NCBI GenBank assembly: GCA_964586225.1
Contig: CAZPHD010000003.1
Coordinates: 62,001-126,000 of the forward strand
Source: JANJUB01 sp964586225
Lineage (GTDB): Bacteria > Armatimonadota > Fimbriimonadia > Fimbriimonadales > Fimbriimonadaceae
Direction of reading: 5' to 3'
Length of the DNA: 64,000 nt
Part shown: positions 63,311-64,000 of the stretch, piece by piece
How the letters are laid out: each line of letters opens with the position of its first letter
Numbering within the stretch: position 1 is the stretch's first letter
Translations under genes and position numbers: made by a program
The notes under the pieces: model-generated
What the model was told of the DNA's origin: nothing
The model's input: only the letters and a program-made list of their open reading frames with translations
Database searches by the model: none

Positions 63311-64000
63311 CTACTGCGGAGCGCGAGGGCCCGCCATCCGTAGCGGCATCATTTTGCGGGGCGCAGCCTGAACGCCCTCTAGGCTCCCGTAGAGGTCGTA
63401 AGGCTCGGCGTCTTCGACCAGAACCTTGACGATGCTCCCGAGTTCTGCTTCCCCACGCGCGAACACCAAACCATCGATCTCCGGCGCGTCGCGGAACGAC
63501 CTACCCACCACCCAGCCATCGCGCTGTTCCTCCACCAACACCGGCAACTCGCGACCAATCCATGTCCGATTGACCTCGTGCGAAAGCAGTTGCTGCCTGC
63601 GCATCAGCCGGTCGAAACGCTCGTTCTTGACCTTCGTCGACACTTGGTCGGGCATATCGTGGCTGGGCGTGCCGGGCTCGCGACTGAACTTAAACGCGCC
63701 GACCCGATCGAGCTTGGCGGCTTCAATAAAGTCGAGCACGGCTTGGAACTCCTCGTCGGTCTCGCCGGGGAATCCGACGATGAACGTCGTCCGGATCGCC
63801 ACTTCGGGGATCGAAGTCCGCACTTTCTCGAACAGCCGCAGATATCGCTCGCCATCCCACGGCCGTTTCATGCGGCGCAGCGTGTCGGGGTGGGCATGCT
63901 GCAACGGGATGTCGATGTACGGCAGCACCTTGGGCAGCGTCGCCATCGCCTCGATGACCTCATCGGTGAGCCGGTTCGGATAGAAGTAGAGGATCCGAAT
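63311..64000 (-). CDS. rimO: Ribosomal protein S12 methylthiotransferase, C-terminal part
   Basis: The gene is open at the right edge; about 230 residues of the C-terminal half are visible. This radical-SAM enzyme methylthiolates an aspartate of ribosomal protein S12. Visible blocks are YIDIPLQHAHPDTLRRMKRP (part of the radical-SAM barrel), TTFIVGFPGETDEEFQAVLDF, and a C-terminal TRAM domain (LPVLVEEQRDGWVVGRS, RDAPEIDGLVFARGEAELGS). The APEIDG block is typical of RimO rather than MiaB. The cluster-binding CxxxCxxC is outside the window. Confidence 0.88.
   Translation of the reverse strand: MRILYFYPNRLTDEVIEAMATLPKVLPYIDIPLQHAHPDTLRRMKRPWDGERYLRLFEKVRTSIPEVAIRTTFIVGFPGETDEEFQAVLDFIEAAKLDRVGAFKFSREPGTPSHDMPDQVSTKVKNERFDRLMRRQQLLSHEVNRTWIGRELPVLVEEQRDGWVVGRSFRDAPEIDGLVFARGEAELGSIVKVLVEDAEPYDLYGSLEGVQAAPRKMMPLRMAGPRAPQ

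Overview
The window is GC-rich, densely coded bacterial chromosome: about 64 protein genes, mostly 0-100 bp apart, many overlapping by 4 bp. No tRNA, rRNA, CRISPR array, transposase or phage gene was recognised. The cell is a diderm (apolipoprotein N-acyltransferase Lnt, an LptC/LptA-like protein, many lipobox lipoproteins). It carries a PEP-CTERM protein, a prepilin-type protein and many secreted proteins of unknown family. Shine-Dalgarno sequences are often missing, and several genes have a -10-like hexamer 6-8 nt before the ATG, suggesting leaderless mRNAs. Together this fits Armatimonadota (Fimbriimonadia-like) best. That assignment is an inference; no marker gene was searched.

Layout. 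1-9.7 kb: 3' part of glyA, a zinc-ribbon protein, DinB-like and methyltransferase genes, lnt, a histidine phosphatase, an orphan protein, glcE-glcF (glycolate oxidase subunits without glcD), a 2-oxoacid dehydrogenase E2 and a lipoprotein. 9.7-12.5 kb: MFS transporter and RlmI-like rRNA methyltransferase, with repeat-rich gaps. 12.5-27 kb: a long minus-strand run read from argD through a BtuF-like binding protein, mtnP, a HEAT-like secreted protein, two S41/PDZ proteins (one apparently inactive) and three secreted proteins to an LptC-like protein. 27.2-37.9 kb: a 43-residue lipoprotein gene, a phytoene/squalene synthase-like gene, prfA, a lone sugar permease, a UvrA that ends after its first ATPase half, a GH31 glycosidase, ribE, a methyltransferase and rocD. 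37.9-43.4 kb: pstSCA with a Pho-box-like site, a prepilin-type protein, and a cysteine dioxygenase/YeiH pair. 43.4-49.4 kb: a PEP-CTERM protein and a rodA operon containing a SecD-P1-like protein and four related secreted proteins. 49.5-52 kb: ABC exporter. 52-57.2 kb: a ThiF-like E1 operon divergent from a small protein ending in Gly-Gly and a DUF4132 protein. 57.2-64 kb: VapBC-type module, mutS2, an ABC exporter with a zinc-ribbon N-terminus, a rhomboid protease and the 3' part of rimO.

Most notable: (i) the E1-like / Gly-Gly-ending small protein / DUF4132 locus at 53.7-57.2 kb, a candidate ubiquitin-like modification system; (ii) the half-length UvrA; (iii) the rodA operon with its related lipoproteins; (iv) a dispersed intergenic repeat present once in each orientation; (v) the coupled cysteine dioxygenase and sulfite/sulfate-exporter-like genes. 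No gene-free stretch exceeds 300 bp; the longest is 9683-9925, described below.
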